Source of the DNA: Microbacterium sp. SORGH_AS_0969
GTDB taxonomy: Bacteria; Actinomycetota; Actinomycetes; Actinomycetales; Microbacteriaceae
Assembly: GCF_030818255.1 (NCBI RefSeq)
Contig: NZ_JAUTAG010000001.1
Span: forward strand, 1,488,001 to 1,552,000
Reading direction: 5' to 3'
Length of the DNA stretch: 64,000 nt
Shown: positions 62,968 to 64,000 of the stretch, piece by piece
Layout: each line of letters opens with the position of its first letter
Position numbering within the stretch: the stretch's first letter is position 1
Made by a program: the position numbers and the translations under genes
Notes under the pieces: model-generated
Told to the model about the DNA's origin: nothing
Seen by the model: only the letters and a program-made list of their open reading frames with translations
Databases searched by the model: none

Positions 62968-64000
62968 ATGAACGCCACACAACAGCCGGGGCAGGAGGAC
63001 GCGCGCAGCGCCCTCGAGCAGTTCGGCATCAACCTCACCGACAGGGCTCGCCAGGGCAAGCTCGACCCCGTGATCGGGCGCGACGGCGAGATCCGCCGCG
63101 TCAGCCAGGTGCTCACCCGGCGCACCAAGAACAACCCCGTGCTCATCGGCGAGCCCGGCGTCGGCAAGACCGCCGTCGTCGAGGGGCTCGCTCAGCGCAT
63201 CGTCGCGGGCGACGTCGCCGAGAGCCTCAAGAACAAAGAGCTGGTCTCGCTCGACATCTCGGCGCTGGTCGCCGGTGCGATGTACCGCGGACAGTTCGAG
63301 GAGCGGCTGAAGAGCGTCCTCAAAGAGATCACCGAGTCCGACGGACGCATCATCACATTCATCGACGAGCTGCACGTGCTCATGGGCGCGGGCGGCGGCG
63401 AAGGGTCGGTCGCGGCCAGCAACATGCTCAAGCCCATGCTCGCCCGCGGCGAGCTGCGCCTGATCGGCGCGACCACGCTCGATGAGTACCGCGAGTTCAT
63501 CGAGAAGGATGCTGCTCTCGAGCGTCGCTTCCAGCAGGTGTACGTCGGCGAGCCCACGGTGGAGGACACCGTGGCGATCCTCCGCGGCCTCAAGGAGCGG
63601 TACGAAGCGCACCACAAGGTTGCGATCGCCGACGCGGCGCTCGTGGCAGCGGCATCCCTCTCCAACCGCTACATCCCCTCGCGCCAGCTGCCCGACAAGG
63701 CCATCGACCTGATCGACGAGGCCGCGTCGCGCCTGCGCATGGAGATCGACTCGGCCCCGCTCGAGATCGACGAGCTGCGCCGCCACGTCGACCGCCTGAA
63801 GCTCGAAGAGCTCGCGCTGAAGAAGGAGAAGGACGAGGCGTCGAAAGAACGCCTGGCGACTCTTCGCGAGACGCTGGCCGCCGAACAGGCCAAGCTCGAC
63901 GAGCTGCAGGCGCGGTGGGAGCGCGAGCGCGCCTCGCTGAACCGCGTCGGTGAGCTCAAGACGCGCCTCGACGCCGCCCGCGTGGATGCCGAACGTGCCC
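62968..64000 (+). CDS. clpB: ClpB disaggregase lacking the N-terminal domain (3' end cut by window)
   Basis: At least 344 residues, open to the end. It begins [20 protein letters not shown] and goes straight into [22 protein letters not shown], the start of AAA domain 1; the two Clp_N repeats (about 140 residues) that open most ClpB proteins are missing. Walker A GEPGVGKT, Walker B IIIFIDE-like ITFIDELH, and from about residue 255 the Lys/Glu-rich coiled-coil M domain that contacts DnaK. CAGGAGA precedes the ATG. Under HspR control with dnaK. Confidence 0.93.
   Translation, partial: MNATQQPGQEDARSALEQFGINLTDRARQGKLDPVIGRDGEIRRVSQVLTRRTKNNPVLIGEPGVGKTAVVEGLAQRIVAGDVAESLKNKELVSLDISALVAGAMYRGQFEERLKSVLKEITESDGRIITFIDELHVLMGAGGGEGSVAASNMLKPMLARGELRLIGATTLDEYREFIEKDAALERRFQQVYVGEPTVEDTVAILRGLKERYEAHHKVAIADAALVAAASLSNRYIPSRQLPDKAIDLIDEAASRLRMEIDSAPLEIDELRRHVDRLKLEELALKKEKDEASKERLATLRETLAAEQAKLDELQARWERERASLNRVGELKTRLDAARVDAERA

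Overview
The window is high-GC DNA with dense GTG/ATG starts, many ATGA/GTGA gene overlaps, an IdeR-type iron box, HspR/HAIR heat-shock operators and very frequent 'gcatcc/ggatgc' words. Together these point to an actinobacterium of the Microbacteriaceae, most likely Microbacterium (inference from gene content and base usage; no 16S gene is present). It reads as ordinary chromosome: no integrase, transposase, phage gene, CRISPR array or rRNA was found. There is one tRNA, tRNA-Gly(CCC).

Layout. 1-11.7 kb: an amine-oxidase-like FAD enzyme with a small cupin; a thioredoxin-reductase-like enzyme behind a textbook MerR-type promoter; an AbiF-type HEPN gene with a small hairpin RNA directly upstream, overlapping a MerR regulator; a PIF1-type helicase; an iron-regulated heme oxygenase; a lipoprotein with a serine beta-lactamase fold but no catalytic residues; an RhtA-like exporter; CorA; an amino-acid permease. 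11.9-18.1 kb: 4-hydroxybenzoate to protocatechuate to beta-ketoadipate catabolism (pobA, IclR regulator, pcaHGBDC). 18.6-26.4 kb: GNAT, CYP152-type P450, SnoaL-like and BLUF photoreceptor genes, a sugar-type module (Gfo/Idh/MocA, ThuA, LacI regulator), Pr6Pr and YdeI proteins. 26.6-28.3 kb: a secreted small protein with a 2-TM partner, then repeated tRNA-Gly 3'-end/terminator modules. 28.4-34.1 kb: dcd, two divergent His-rich MarR-like regulators, an MFS carrier and a DEAD-box helicase. 34.4-38.5 kb: dnaK-grpE-dnaJ-hspR. 38.7-54 kb: an unknown gene, then a hut-like catabolic cluster. 54.2-60.8 kb: a heterodimeric ABC exporter and two GT4 glycosyltransferases. 61-64 kb: a GlxA-type regulator, about 900 bp of tandem repeats, and clpB, which runs off the end.

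The most interesting system is the hut-like cluster at 39.4-53.9 kb. HutD, an IclR regulator, an OpuC/EgtU-type quaternary-amine ABC importer, a urocanase, a HAL-family lyase, a class III CoA-transferase, a 3-hydroxyacyl-CoA dehydrogenase, an enoyl-CoA hydratase, an M20 amidohydrolase, HutF and HutI lie in one tightly overlapping operon. The lyase has lost the Ala-Ser-Gly that forms the MIO cofactor and several other HAL active-site residues. HutI has Asn in place of its metal-binding Asp, and the urocanase departs from a conserved motif. With a betaine-type importer, this suggests (inference) catabolism of a histidine betaine such as hercynine or ergothioneine by trimethylamine elimination, rather than plain histidine use.

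The intergenic DNA carries several families of palindromic or tandem repeats (hairpins beginning TGTCCC at four sites, a shared 17-mer at three sites, 138-bp and 48-bp tandem arrays). HspR-type operators tie dnaK and clpB into one heat-shock regulon.
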